Assembly (NCBI GenBank): GCA_016875645.1
Contig: VGPE01000012.1
Coordinates: 1 to 23,118, forward strand
Origin: Chloroflexota bacterium
GTDB lineage: Bacteria; Chloroflexota; Limnocylindria; Limnocylindrales; CSP1-4
Direction: 5' to 3'
DNA: 23,118 nucleotides
Position 1 is the first letter of the stretch, and every line of letters begins with the position of its first letter. The notes under the pieces are model-generated. The model was not told the origin of the DNA. It ran no database searches and saw nothing but the letters and a program-made list of their open reading frames with translations. Shown in pieces: positions 1-7,767 of the stretch. Made by a program: the position numbers and the translations under genes.

Positions 1-1
1 G

Positions 2-49
2 ACCGCGGCGCCGACCGCCGCGCCATCGGCCGCGCCCACCGCGGCGCCC
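2..49 (+). repeat. Four 12-base units encoding Thr/Ser-Ala-Ala-Pro
   Basis: In the reading frame of the binding protein, four consecutive 12-base units encode T-A-A-P, T-A-A-P, S-A-A-P and T-A-A-P. This low-complexity linker is typical of the region between a lipoprotein lipobox and the globular domain in exported binding proteins of high-GC bacteria. The array may continue upstream of the window, so its full copy number is unknown. Confidence 0.8.
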
Positions 50-1075
50 AGCGCCGACATCAGCGGCAAGGTGATCGAGTTCATCGGCCTCGACGGTGAG
101 GACGCCGCCAACATCGCGTCGGCCAAGGCCTGGCGCGACGAGCGTGGCATCACACTCAACTCCAAGTACATCGGCACCGGCGACGAGATCTTCGCCGCGC
201 TGACCGCCGGCCAGCAGTTCGACATCGCGATCTCGTTCAACCCGTACGTGAACCGCTACGCGACGGCCGGCCTCATCCAGCCGCTCGACACGAGCCGGCT
301 GACGAACTGGGCCGACATGTTCGACGGACTCAAGAACTCCAAGTTCCTCAACCCCGATGGCAAGCCGTGGGGCGCGCCGATCGCCTGGGGCGACGGACCG
401 GTCGTCTACAACCCGGCCAAGGTGGCGGCGGGCGAGGTCCCCAAGTCGATCGCCGACCTCTACGACCCCAAGTGGGCCAAGCGGCTCACGATGTCGAACG
501 ACCCGGCCTGGATCTTCTTCCTCACGGCCAGGATGTTGGGCTACAACAACGCCCCGTTCCTGACCAAGGACGAACTCGCCAAGGTCGCCGAGCGCGCCGC
601 CGATTTCGTGGACAAGCAGGTGGTCTCCTTTGCGGCGACCTACGCCGACGCCACGGACCTCCTGGTCCGCGGCGAGGTGGACCTCTCGCTCCTGGGCTGG
701 GAGGCGATGCTCAACTTCGCCAAGGAGAAGGGCGGCACGCTGGACTTCGGCTTCCTCAAGGAGGGCAAGGGCGGCTGGTCGGACTCGTTCTGCATCCCGA
801 AGAACGTCGAGGACGTCGACGCGGCCTACGCCTACACGGACGCGATCATCTCGCCCCAGATCAACGCCGACGTGGCGATCGCCCTGGTCTCCGGTGCCGT
901 CAACAAGAAGTCGGTGGCGCTCATCCCGAAGGAGAGCAACATCTACGACTACGCCAACGTCGAGTCGCCCCAGGACGGCGTCTTCGACGACTACCTTGCG
1001 CCCGAAACCACTGACGACCCGAACATCGCGACGCGGGCCGAGTGGGCGGACGCCTGGGGCAAGATCACGGCCTGA
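2..1075 (+). CDS. ABC transporter substrate-binding protein, PotD-like (5' partial)
   Basis: Periplasmic or lipid-anchored ligand receptor of a spermidine/putrescine-type (PotD, SBP_bac_8-like) importer. The frame is open to the window edge, so the signal peptide and true start lie upstream; a GTG at 71 is internal. What remains is a Thr/Ala/Pro linker followed by about 335 residues of two-lobed binding-protein sequence, opening VIEFIGLDGED. It includes FDIAISFNPYVNRYATAGL (lobe-1 strand and hinge), WGDGPVVYNPAKV, and LYDPKWAKRLTMSNDP, the conserved block of this family. The end TRAEWADAWGKITA is an intact C-terminus. The two permeases and ATPase follow directly, giving a complete importer. 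PotD relatives also bind other small organic ions, and the neighbouring catabolic genes point away from a simple polyamine role; the ligand cannot be read from sequence. Confidence 0.9.
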   Translation, partial: TAAPTAAPSAAPTAAPSADISGKVIEFIGLDGEDAANIASAKAWRDERGITLNSKYIGTGDEIFAALTAGQQFDIAISFNPYVNRYATAGLIQPLDTSRLTNWADMFDGLKNSKFLNPDGKPWGAPIAWGDGPVVYNPAKVAAGEVPKSIADLYDPKWAKRLTMSNDPAWIFFLTARMLGYNNAPFLTKDELAKVAERAADFVDKQVVSFAATYADATDLLVRGEVDLSLLGWEAMLNFAKEKGGTLDFGFLKEGKGGWSDSFCIPKNVEDVDAAYAYTDAIISPQINADVAIALVSGAVNKKSVALIPKESNIYDYANVESPQDGVFDDYLAPETTDDPNIATRAEWADAWGKITA

Positions 1076-1082
1076 CGCGCGG

Positions 1083-1102
1083 GGTCGCACGGGTGCGCGA
1101 CC
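1083..1102 (+). promoter_or_regulatory. Stem-loop between binding-protein and permease genes
   Basis: Inverted repeat GGTCGC / GCGACC with an 8-base loop, 8 bases after the binding-protein stop and about 28 bases before the permease start. There is no U-tract. Hairpins at this place in importer operons often protect the upstream message or cause partial termination so that the binding protein is made in excess; that role is inference. Confidence 0.4.
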
Positions 1103-1129
1103 GGACGCACGAGAAATCCGGGGGATCGC

Positions 1130-2041
1130 TTGACGGCTGAGTCACGGGCGATGGCCGGGGGTTCCGGCCGCCCGCTGACCGCTGGCGTCCGCGCCGAGCG
1201 CGGGCGGCTGCTGGTTTCGATCGCGCAGCTGACGCCCGCGCTCGCCTACTTCGCGTTGTTCTACGTCGGCCCGCTCCTGGTCCTCGTCTACATCAGCTTC
1301 CTGACGTTCCGCAACTTCCAGTTCGTCGAGCCGCTGTCGTTCAACAACTACGCGAACGTCGTGACCAGCGAGACGTTCCGGGTCCTCTTCTCGCGGACGG
1401 TGCTGCTGTCGCTCCTCTCCGCGGTGCTCGCGATTGCGATCGCGTACCCGTTCACGTACATCATCACGTTCGTGTTCCCCGGCCGCAGCCGGAGCCTGTA
1501 CTTCCTGATCCTGGTCGCCCTCTTCGGGGGCTATCTCGTCCGGATCTACGCGTGGCGCACCATCCTGGGCGTGGAGGGTGTGATCAACGGCACGCTCATG
1601 ACCCTCGGCGTCATCGAGGAGCCCATCCGCGAGATCCTCAACGGCCCCTTCGCGGTGGTCGTATCGATGGTCAACTTCCTCGTGCCGCTGGCGGTCCTGC
1701 CGATCTATGCGGCCATGCAGAACGTGTCCCCGGGTGTCATCGAGGCGGCGCGAGATCTCGGCTCCAGCCGGCTCCAGGTCACCCGACGGGTGATCCTGCC
1801 ACTGGTGCTGCCCGGCGTCCTCGTCGCGTTCGCGTTCTGCTTCATCGCGGCAGCGGGCGACTTCGCGATCCCGGCGCTCCTGGGCGGCGTGGAGAGCCCG
1901 TTCATCGGCAACCAGATCCAGTTCCAGATCGGCCAGACGTCCAACTGGCCGCTGGCCGCCGCAATGGCGACGACGCTCATCGCCCTCGTCGTCCTCATCG
2001 TGGCGGGTGTCGCGCTGGTGGCGCGGCGGGTCATCCGATGA
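1130..2041 (+). CDS. ABC transporter permease, PotB-like
   Basis: First inner-membrane subunit of the spermidine/putrescine-type importer (BPD_transp_1 family), 303 residues. After a short polar N-terminus about six hydrophobic helices are visible, beginning LTPALAYFALFYVGPLLVLV (about residues 30-50). The EAA cytoplasmic loop that docks to the ATPase starts at Glu205 as EAARDLGSSRLQVTRRVILP. Length fits PotB (about 280-310). I chose the TTG at 1130 because a G-rich stretch (1120-1124) lies 5 bases upstream; an in-frame ATG at 1151 is the alternative and would remove seven residues. The stop overlaps the next permease start as ATGA, indicating translational coupling. Confidence 0.92.
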   Translation: MTAESRAMAGGSGRPLTAGVRAERGRLLVSIAQLTPALAYFALFYVGPLLVLVYISFLTFRNFQFVEPLSFNNYANVVTSETFRVLFSRTVLLSLLSAVLAIAIAYPFTYIITFVFPGRSRSLYFLILVALFGGYLVRIYAWRTILGVEGVINGTLMTLGVIEEPIREILNGPFAVVVSMVNFLVPLAVLPIYAAMQNVSPGVIEAARDLGSSRLQVTRRVILPLVLPGVLVAFAFCFIAAAGDFAIPALLGGVESPFIGNQIQFQIGQTSNWPLAAAMATTLIALVVLIVAGVALVARRVIR

Positions 2042-2871
2042 CCGCGGCCGCCGCGTCCGCGAACGTCGCGAGCGCCGCTCGGCCGCGCCGTCGGCCGCGC
2101 GTCCGGAACGTGGGACCGCGCGCCTTCCTCGTGCTGCTGATCCTCTTCCTCTTCGCCCCGCTGTTCGTCGTCGTGCTCTTCTCGTTCAACGCGACCGCCA
2201 GCCTCTCGTTCCCGATTCCCGGCTTCTCGCTGCGCTGGTACGACAAGGTGCTCGACGACCGTGAGGTCGTGGCCGCGCTGGGCCGCTCGGCGATCGCGGC
2301 GTTCATCACGGGCATCGCCGGCGGCGCGATCGGCATTCTCGCAGCACTCGGGATCCAGGGCCTGCCGCCACGTTGGAAGGGCGCGGTCCAGACGGTCGTG
2401 CTCATTCCGATCGCCACCCCGGCCCTGCTGCTGGGGATCGGCATCGCGATCTATTTCAACCGGCTGGGCATCAAGCCGCCGCGCCTGCCGATGGCGATCG
2501 CCGGCCACGTCCTGCTTGCGCTGCCGTTCGTGCTGCTGACCATGACGGCCGCGCTGGAGCGGTTCCGCTTCTCGCTGCTGGAGGCGGCCCGCGACCTCGG
2601 CGCCAGCCGCGCCCGGGCGTTCTGGACGATCACCTTCCCGCTGGTGCTGCCCGCGGTGCTCGGCGCCGCGCTGCTGGCGGCCGCGGTCTCGATCGACGAG
2701 TTCATCATCGCGTTCTTCAACACCGGCAGCGACGGCACGCTGCCCCTGGTGATCTACTCGCGCATCCGGCGCGTCATCGACCCCGGCCTCAACGCCCTTG
2801 CCACGATCCTGCTGGTCGCAACCACGCTGCTGGCGGTCCTGGCCGCCCGCACGACCACCGCGCGGAGATGA
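2038..2871 (+). CDS. ABC transporter permease, PotC-like
   Basis: Second inner-membrane permease of the importer, 277 residues, pairing with the PotB-like subunit to form the channel. After an Arg/Ala-rich cytoplasmic tail, the first helix is AFLVLLILFLFAPLFVVVLF, then the family-typical periplasmic segment with FPIPGFSLRWYDKVL. The EAA loop begins at Glu182 (EAARDLGASRARAFWTITFP), and SIDEFIIAFFNTG near the C-terminus is characteristic of PotC. The ATG at 2038 overlaps the preceding TGA (ATGA), so the start is well supported. The ATPase start lies 7 bases after the stop. Confidence 0.92.
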   Translation: MTAAAASANVASAARPRRRPRVRNVGPRAFLVLLILFLFAPLFVVVLFSFNATASLSFPIPGFSLRWYDKVLDDREVVAALGRSAIAAFITGIAGGAIGILAALGIQGLPPRWKGAVQTVVLIPIATPALLLGIGIAIYFNRLGIKPPRLPMAIAGHVLLALPFVLLTMTAALERFRFSLLEAARDLGASRARAFWTITFPLVLPAVLGAALLAAAVSIDEFIIAFFNTGSDGTLPLVIYSRIRRVIDPGLNALATILLVATTLLAVLAARTTTARR

Positions 2872-2878
2872 CCCCGGC

Positions 2879-4006
2879 ATGACGACGTCGAGCAGCGCGA
2901 CCGCGATCCAGTTCGAGGGCGTCAACAAGTTCTTCGGCCGGTTCCAGGCTGTGAAGGACCTCAACCTCGAGATCCGCGAAGGGGAGTTCTTCTCGCTCCT
3001 GGGGCCGTCCGGCTGCGGCAAGACGACGTCGCTGCGGATGCTCGCGGGCTTCGAGGAGGCCGATTCCGGGTGCATCCTGCTGCGCGGATCGGACGTCACC
3101 TCCGCCCCGCCCAACAAGCGCCCGGTCAACATGGTGTTCCAGCATTACGAGCTGTTCCCGCACATGACGGTGTTCGGGAACGTCGCGTACGGCCTGCGGC
3201 TCAAGAAAGTGCGCGATCCCGAACTCAGCCGGCGCGTCCAGGAGATGCTGCGGGTGGTGCGGGTGGACGGGCTGGAGGGGCGCGGGGCGCGGCAGCTCTC
3301 CGGCGGCCAGCAGCAGCGGGTGGCCCTGGCCCGCGCGTTGGTCAACCGGCCGGCCGTGCTGCTGCTGGACGAGCCGCTGTCGGCGCTCGATGTGAAGCTG
3401 CGCAAGCAGATGCAGATCGAGCTCAAGTCGATCCAGCACCAGCTCGGGACGACGTTCGTGTACGTCACCCACGATCAGGAGGAGGCCCTCCTGATGTCGG
3501 ACCGGATCGGCATCATGAACCAGGGCCGGCTGCTCCAGGTGGGCACGCCGCGCGAGATCTACGGGCGCCCCGCCGACGCGTTCGTGGCCGACTTCGTGGG
3601 CTCGCTCAACGCGTTCGACCTGCGCGTGGACGAGGTGTCGGGCGGGCGGGCGGTGATGCGCCTCGCAGATGGTGAGCACGTCGCGGTTGCGCTGGAAGGC
3701 GCCGTGGCCGCGCCCGCATCGACCATCCGGGTGGCGATCCGGCCGGAGCGGATCCGGGTCACGGAGGCGCAAGCGGCCGGAGCGGACACCGGTGCGCCCG
3801 GGGCCAGCCGGGTCGGCGGCGTCGTGACGGCGGTCGACTACGTGGGCTCGCTCACGACGTACCGCATCGAGACCGCGTTGGGCCTCATCGCGGCGCAGGA
3901 AGCGAATGACACGCTGGCCCCCGACCTGGTCGTCGGCGATCGCGTCGTCCTGAGCTGGGCGCCGGACGCCGCGTTCGTGCTGCCGCCCTCGATCGTCGAA
4001 GGCTGA
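2879..4006 (+). CDS. ABC transporter ATP-binding protein, PotA-like
   Basis: Cytoplasmic ATPase that powers the importer, 375 residues. All nucleotide-binding motifs are intact: Walker A GPSGCGKT at 42-49, Q-loop Gln88 (VFQHYELFPH), signature LSGGQQQR at 140-147, Walker B ending LLLDE at 161-165, D-loop SALD, and H-loop His198 (THDQEEALLMSDR). The region from about residue 235 on is the regulatory C-terminal half, with a TOBE domain near 290-370 (IRPERIRV, then VDYVGSLTTYRI). The ATG at 2879 has GGAGA 10 bases upstream. Last of the four transporter genes; the next gene begins 23 bases later on the same strand, so the catabolic enolase may be cotranscribed. Confidence 0.94.
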   Translation: MTTSSSATAIQFEGVNKFFGRFQAVKDLNLEIREGEFFSLLGPSGCGKTTSLRMLAGFEEADSGCILLRGSDVTSAPPNKRPVNMVFQHYELFPHMTVFGNVAYGLRLKKVRDPELSRRVQEMLRVVRVDGLEGRGARQLSGGQQQRVALARALVNRPAVLLLDEPLSALDVKLRKQMQIELKSIQHQLGTTFVYVTHDQEEALLMSDRIGIMNQGRLLQVGTPREIYGRPADAFVADFVGSLNAFDLRVDEVSGGRAVMRLADGEHVAVALEGAVAAPASTIRVAIRPERIRVTEAQAAGADTGAPGASRVGGVVTAVDYVGSLTTYRIETALGLIAAQEANDTLAPDLVVGDRVVLSWAPDAAFVLPPSIVEG

Positions 4007-4029
4007 CGGACGACCCGGTCACGGCGACG

Positions 4030-5166
4030 ATGAAGATCGCTCGCGCCGAGGTCATCCACCTGCGCCAGGAGCAGGCCTACGGTGCCCGCTCGGACGGCGG
4101 CGAGTCGTTCGGGGTGGAGAACGTCTGCCTCGTGCGCCTCGAGACCGACGACGGCATCGTCGGGTGGGCGGACGTCGAGACGCAGCCGTCGATCGCCCGG
4201 GCGGTCATGGACGCGCCGGCCCAGTTCGCATTCAGCGGCCTGCGGCACGTGGTCCTCGGGCGAGACCCGTTCGAGGTCGACGCGCTGTGGGACGACATGT
4301 ACCTGGCGTCCATCTACTACGGGCGCCGCGGCGTCGCGATCCAGGTGATGTCCGGCATCGTCAATGCCTGCTTCGACCTCGTCGGCAGGGCGACCGGCCA
4401 GCCGCTGTCGCTCCTGCTGGGCGGACGCCGGCGGGAGCGGGTGCGTGCCTACGCCTCCACGCTCTTCCGCGACACGCCCGTGCAGATGGAGTCCGCTGTG
4501 CGCGGCTATCTCGCCCAGGGCTTCACGGCGATCAAGTTCGGCTGGGGCATCTTCCGTGACGATCTCGGGCGGGACGTCGAACTGGTCGCGGCCGCGCGCG
4601 ACGCGGCCGGGCCCGACGCGGAGTTGATGGTGGACGCGGGCTGGATGAAGCCCGGGATCACGGTCCGCTCCACGATCGAGCTTGCGCGGCGCCTCGAGCC
4701 GTACCGGATCACCTGGCTCGAGGACTGCCTCCATCCAGAGGACTACGGCGGCTACACCACACTCTGCCGCGAGTCGCCGATCCCGATCGCCGCCGGCGAG
4801 CAGGAGGCCACCGTCTGGGGGTTCGAGCGCCTGCTCGACACCGGCATCGGCTACGTCCAGCCCGACCTGTCGCGCTGCGGCGGGCTGTCCGTCGCCAGGC
4901 AGATCGCATCGATGGCGGCCGCGCGCGAGATCCAGGTCGTGCCGCACGCCTGGTTGACGGACCTCCTGACGGCCACGTCGCTCCACTTCGACGCGTGGCT
5001 GCCGCACGCCGCGTACCTCGAGTTCAACACGTCGCAGGGACCGCTCGCGCGGGAGCTGTTCGCGGACCCGATCCGGCTGGTCGATGGGCACCTTGACGTG
5101 CCGACGGCGCCGGGGATCGGCGCGGAGCCCGACGCCGACGCGGTGGAGCGCTACCGGGTGCCCTGA
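4030..5166 (+). CDS. Enolase superfamily protein, mandelate racemase/muconate lactonizing type (first copy)
   Basis: Cytoplasmic Mg-dependent enzyme of 378 residues that abstracts a proton alpha to a carboxylate; most relatives dehydrate sugar acids, some racemize or epimerize. An N-terminal capping domain (about 1-130) precedes the barrel. Metal ligands are Asp202 (VDAGW), Glu231 (WLEDCLHPED) and Glu257 (AAGEQEA). The general-base pair is Asp279 (QPDLSRCGG) with His306 (VPHAW), a dyad typical of the mandelate racemase group. On the second barrel strand Lys169 sits in KFGWG, so the second Lys of the usual KxK is Gly. No strong ribosome binding site precedes the ATG, suggesting readthrough from the transporter 23 bases upstream. 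Its last 16 bases overlap the convergent dehydrogenase gene. Family is firm; substrate is unknown. Confidence 0.93.
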   Translation: MKIARAEVIHLRQEQAYGARSDGGESFGVENVCLVRLETDDGIVGWADVETQPSIARAVMDAPAQFAFSGLRHVVLGRDPFEVDALWDDMYLASIYYGRRGVAIQVMSGIVNACFDLVGRATGQPLSLLLGGRRRERVRAYASTLFRDTPVQMESAVRGYLAQGFTAIKFGWGIFRDDLGRDVELVAAARDAAGPDAELMVDAGWMKPGITVRSTIELARRLEPYRITWLEDCLHPEDYGGYTTLCRESPIPIAAGEQEATVWGFERLLDTGIGYVQPDLSRCGGLSVARQIASMAAAREIQVVPHAWLTDLLTATSLHFDAWLPHAAYLEFNTSQGPLARELFADPIRLVDGHLDVPTAPGIGAEPDADAVERYRVP

Positions 5167-6128
5167 GGCAGGATCCCGATCCGTCCGGCGGTCCGAAGCA
5201 GGTCGAGTGTCACCTCAGCGCACTCGCGGTGGTAGTTGTCGAACGCCTCCTCGGAGATCCAGGCCACGTGCGGCGTCTGGATGAGGCTCGGGAAGTGCGA
5301 GAGCGGATCGTCGTTCGGATCCGGCGGCTCCTTCGCCCGGACGTCGAGGCCGGCGCTGGCGACGACTCCCGAGCGCATCGCCTCGGCCAACGCATGCTCG
5401 TCGATGATGCCGCCGCGCGCACAGTTGGCCAGGATCAGTCCTGGCTTCATCAGGGCGAAGGTCTCGGCGTTGAGCAGCTTCGCGCTCGTCTCGTTGAGGT
5501 TGCAACAGACCGCCACGGCATCGGCGGTCGAGAGCAGCTCCGGCAGCGAAACCAGGGGCAGGTCCGGGTCGCCCGTGGTCTCGATGAACGGATCGTTGGC
5601 GATTGTGCGGTAGCCCAGGCCCCGCGCCTTCGCTGCGACCCGCTTGCCGATCCGGCCCGCGCCGATGATCCCGAGCGTCTGGCCCCCGAACGAGCGGATG
5701 CCCAGCGTCTTCCAGAGCCGCCGGGCGTTCCAGTCCGGCCCCCGCGAGAGGCGGTCGAACTCGCGCACGTGCCGGTTGGCCGCGACCAGCATGGTGATCG
5801 TGTGGTCGGAGACGGCCTCGGTGGCGTAATTCGGCAGGTTGCGCACCGGGATCCCTCGTTCGGCGGCGTCCGCAAGGATGACCTGGTTCATGCCAACGGA
5901 GTAGCAGACGAGACCCGCGACCCCGGGCTTGAGGTGGACCATCTGCTCGTACCCGAACGGGCCCGCGTCCACGATCACCACGTCCGCCTCCGGCAGCGCG
6001 GCGAGCGCCTCGTCGCGCGACTCCGGGACGACGAGCCGAACGCCTTGCTCGGCGAGGATGGCCTCCTCGACGTCGTAGGACCAGCCAAGATGGAACATCG
6101 GGTCGTAGACGAGCGCGGTAGGGGTCAA
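5151..6128 (-). CDS. D-isomer-specific 2-hydroxyacid dehydrogenase, NAD-binding
   Basis: NAD(P)H-dependent 2-oxoacid/2-hydroxyacid oxidoreductase, 325 residues, the usual family length. The N- and C-terminal parts form the catalytic domain and the middle the Rossmann domain: GAGRIG at 156-161, with Asp179 (NDPF) ending the second strand, which favours NAD. Catalytic residues are all present: Arg238 (NCARGGIIDE), Glu267 (RAKEPPDPNDDPL) and His287 (TPHVAWIS). The frame stays open far upstream, but I place the start at the TTG ending at 6128: GGAGGA lies 8 bases before it and the product then begins MTPTALVYDP, as expected for the family. It is transcribed against both flanking enolase genes. 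It may reduce or oxidize an intermediate of the same pathway; glyoxylate, phosphoglycerate-like or sugar-acid substrates are all possible. Confidence 0.93.
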   Translation of the reverse strand: MTPTALVYDPMFHLGWSYDVEEAILAEQGVRLVVPESRDEALAALPEADVVIVDAGPFGYEQMVHLKPGVAGLVCYSVGMNQVILADAAERGIPVRNLPNYATEAVSDHTITMLVAANRHVREFDRLSRGPDWNARRLWKTLGIRSFGGQTLGIIGAGRIGKRVAAKARGLGYRTIANDPFIETTGDPDLPLVSLPELLSTADAVAVCCNLNETSAKLLNAETFALMKPGLILANCARGGIIDEHALAEAMRSGVVASAGLDVRAKEPPDPNDDPLSHFPSLIQTPHVAWISEEAFDNYHRECAEVTLDLLRTAGRIGILPQGTR

Positions 6129-6294
6129 GGACCGGGTCCTCCAGCGGATGGGTGGCAGCGCGGAGCGCGTCGCGGCGGTGGCGCGGCCGGAAGCCGCCGA
6201 GCGCATGGTGCCAGCCACGACGGCCGCCGTCCGGCCATCACGGCTCTCGGGCGGCCCGCGGCAGCGAGTGGCGAGGGCGCATGGCCGCTTCGGT

Positions 6295-6309
6295 TGCGAT
6301 GCCATCGGC
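6295..6309. promoter_or_regulatory. Operator-like palindrome, copy 1 (imperfect)
   Basis: TGCGATG-C-CATCGGC. The inner arms CGATG/CATCG match perfectly around one central base; the outer bases of the right arm differ from copy 2. Lies 167 bases upstream of the dehydrogenase start. Confidence 0.45.
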
Positions 6310-6377
6310 AGGCGAGGTCCATCGCAGGGGTCACGGGCTTCGTCGGCCGGTCGGCATCCGTCCGTGCGCATGCCTGG

Positions 6378-6392
6378 TGCGATGGCATCGCA
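6378..6392. promoter_or_regulatory. Operator-like palindrome, copy 2 (perfect)
   Basis: TGCGATG-G-CATCGCA is a perfect 7-base inverted repeat around one central base, the size of a dimeric regulator site. A lone half-site CATCGCA also occurs at 6320-6326. The site lies between divergent catabolic genes, as expected for a local transcription factor operator; no regulator gene is visible in the window. Confidence 0.55.
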
Positions 6393-6460
6393 GGATGGCC
6401 CCCGAAGGCGCGCCCCGCCGCGCCGGTCGGGTCCCGTGTCGATGCCGAAGGCGCGAACGT

Positions 6461-6475
6461 CACGATGGGATCGCA
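6461..6475. promoter_or_regulatory. Operator-like palindrome, copy 3 (degenerate)
   Basis: CACGATGGGATCGCA matches the perfect copy at 11 of 14 non-central positions, keeping CGATG on the left and ATCGCA on the right. On its own it would not be convincing; it gains weight from the two other copies in the same gap, at spacings of 83 bases each. Confidence 0.35.
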
Positions 6476-6546
6476 CGGCCGCGGGCGACGGAGCCGTCAG
6501 ACGCCGCCGCCGTGCCGCTGTGCCGCGTGCCGCCCCGGCCGTCGCG

Positions 6547-6552
6547 TAGCAT
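6547..6552 (+). promoter_or_regulatory. Possible -10 element of second enolase gene
   Basis: TAGCAT, 57 bases before the enolase ATG, would place transcription start near 6559 and leave a roughly 45-base leader holding the ribosome binding site at 6586-6593. No recognizable -35 box is present, so this is weak. Confidence 0.25.
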
Positions 6553-6603
6553 GAGCGCGCCGCCCCGGACGCACGGGCGCGCGCGAGGAGGGGTCCCCGG
6601 GCC

Positions 6604-7767
6604 ATGACCATCGACCGCGTCGAGACCTTCGTGCTGGTGCGCCAGATGGCGCGCGGGCGCGGTCCGTCGATCGCGAACTATCGCCAGCGCGAATCGCTCC
6701 TGGTCAAGATCAGCGACAGCAGCGGCGCCGTCGGCTGGGGCGAGACGTACGTCCAGGCCGGGCTGCCCACCGTCATGCGCGAGCTGGGCGAGATGCTGAT
6801 CGGGCGGGACCCGCTTCGAGAGCGTGAGATCCACGCACTCGCCACCAATGCCACGGCGAACGAGTTCGCGATCAGCGTCACCTCGATCGCGCTCGACGAC
6901 CTGCGCGGCAAGCTGCTCGGTGTTCCCGCGTACACGTTCTACGGCGGTGCGCTGCGGCGGCGCGTGCGGGCGTACGCCTCGAGCGGCGGCTACTGGGACG
7001 GCGTCGACCCGAAGGACTCCTGGCCCGACGAGTTCGCCGAGCTGACGGGCGCGGGGTTCACCGCGATCAAGATGCGCCTCGGTCGCTACCCGATCCGCCA
7101 CGAGCTGGCGCTGATCGAGCGCCTGCGGGTCGACTACGCCGGCCTCGACCTGATGGCCGACGGCAACGCCGCCTACACGCTGCCCCGCGCGCTCGAGATG
7201 GGTCGCGGCCTCGCGCGCCTGGGCTTCCGCTGGTGGGAGGAGCCGATCCCGCAGCGCGACTATGCGGGCTACGACCGGATGCGCGAGGCGCTGGACCTGC
7301 CGCTCGCCGGCGGCGAGGGAATCACCCAGCGGGGCGAGTTGCGCCAGTACCTGCTCAAGCGCTCGTTCGACATCGTCCAGCCCGATGTCGCGATGTGCGG
7401 CGGCATCGGGGAATCCCACTTCATGGCCGATCTTGCCCGGCTCTACGGAGTGGAGTACGTCCCCCACATGTGGGGCGGCGCGCTCATGGTGGCGGCCACG
7501 TTGCAGGTGCTCGCCGTCGTCCCCGACCCGACCCGCTCGCCGGCGGCCTTCGGGCCCCTGCTCGAGTTCGACCAGACGGAGAACCCGTTCCGGACCGATC
7601 TGCTCGCGACACCGCTCACGATGGGCGCCGACGGCTGGTTCGACATCCCCGCCGGGCCTGGCCTCGGCGTGGAGGTGGACGAGGCCTTCGTCCGCCGCAT
7701 GGCGATCGACCCCGACCTGGCGCCATCGCACACGGCGTTCGAAACGCCCACGGCGGCGCCCGTCTGA
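6604..7767 (+). CDS. Enolase superfamily protein, mandelate racemase/muconate lactonizing type (second copy)
   Basis: Second Mg-dependent enolase-superfamily enzyme, 387 residues. The N-terminal capping domain includes SSGAVGWGETYVQ. On the barrel, Lys156 and Arg158 sit in KMRLG (KxR instead of KxK), metal ligands are Asp186 (MADGN), Glu212 (WWEEPI) and Glu238 (GGEG), and the dyad is Asp261 (QPDVAMCGG) with His288 (VPHMWGG). It is clearly diverged from the first copy (KFG versus KMR, different capping loops), so the two probably use different substrates or act on successive steps. AGGAGGGG at 6586-6593 lies 10 bases before the ATG. A short Pro/Thr-rich tail follows the barrel, and its stop overlaps the first codon of the membrane-protein frame (CTGA). 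Exact reaction unknown. Confidence 0.93.
   Translation: MTIDRVETFVLVRQMARGRGPSIANYRQRESLLVKISDSSGAVGWGETYVQAGLPTVMRELGEMLIGRDPLREREIHALATNATANEFAISVTSIALDDLRGKLLGVPAYTFYGGALRRRVRAYASSGGYWDGVDPKDSWPDEFAELTGAGFTAIKMRLGRYPIRHELALIERLRVDYAGLDLMADGNAAYTLPRALEMGRGLARLGFRWWEEPIPQRDYAGYDRMREALDLPLAGGEGITQRGELRQYLLKRSFDIVQPDVAMCGGIGESHFMADLARLYGVEYVPHMWGGALMVAATLQVLAVVPDPTRSPAAFGPLLEFDQTENPFRTDLLATPLTMGADGWFDIPAGPGLGVEVDEAFVRRMAIDPDLAPSHTAFETPTAAPV

Larger units (their letters stand above)
6129..6603. other. Divergent intergenic region (475 bases)
   Basis: No convincing gene. Frames stay open on both strands because of GC content but lack homology-like features or supported starts. It separates the dehydrogenase (leftward) from the second enolase (rightward), so it should carry both promoters. 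Three related palindromes (listed separately) and a weak TAGCAT -10 candidate are the visible signals. Confidence 0.6.

Noticed and set aside
1705..3132. Long minus-strand frame (475 codons) opposite the transporter genes
   Set aside because: Arg/Gln/Gly-rich translation without domains, antisense to permeases and ATPase with intact motifs.
6129..6611. Frames on both strands in the enolase/dehydrogenase gap, including an N-terminal extension of the dehydrogenase
   Set aside because: Compositionally biased translations, no domain, and the TTG at 6128 has a good ribosome binding site giving the expected N-terminus.
7233..7763. Extension of the membrane-protein frame back to an ATG at 7233 inside the enolase gene
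   Set aside because: It would overlap more than 500 bases of a well-supported enzyme with its catalytic residues, and the translation there is Arg/Gly/Pro-rich shadow sequence.
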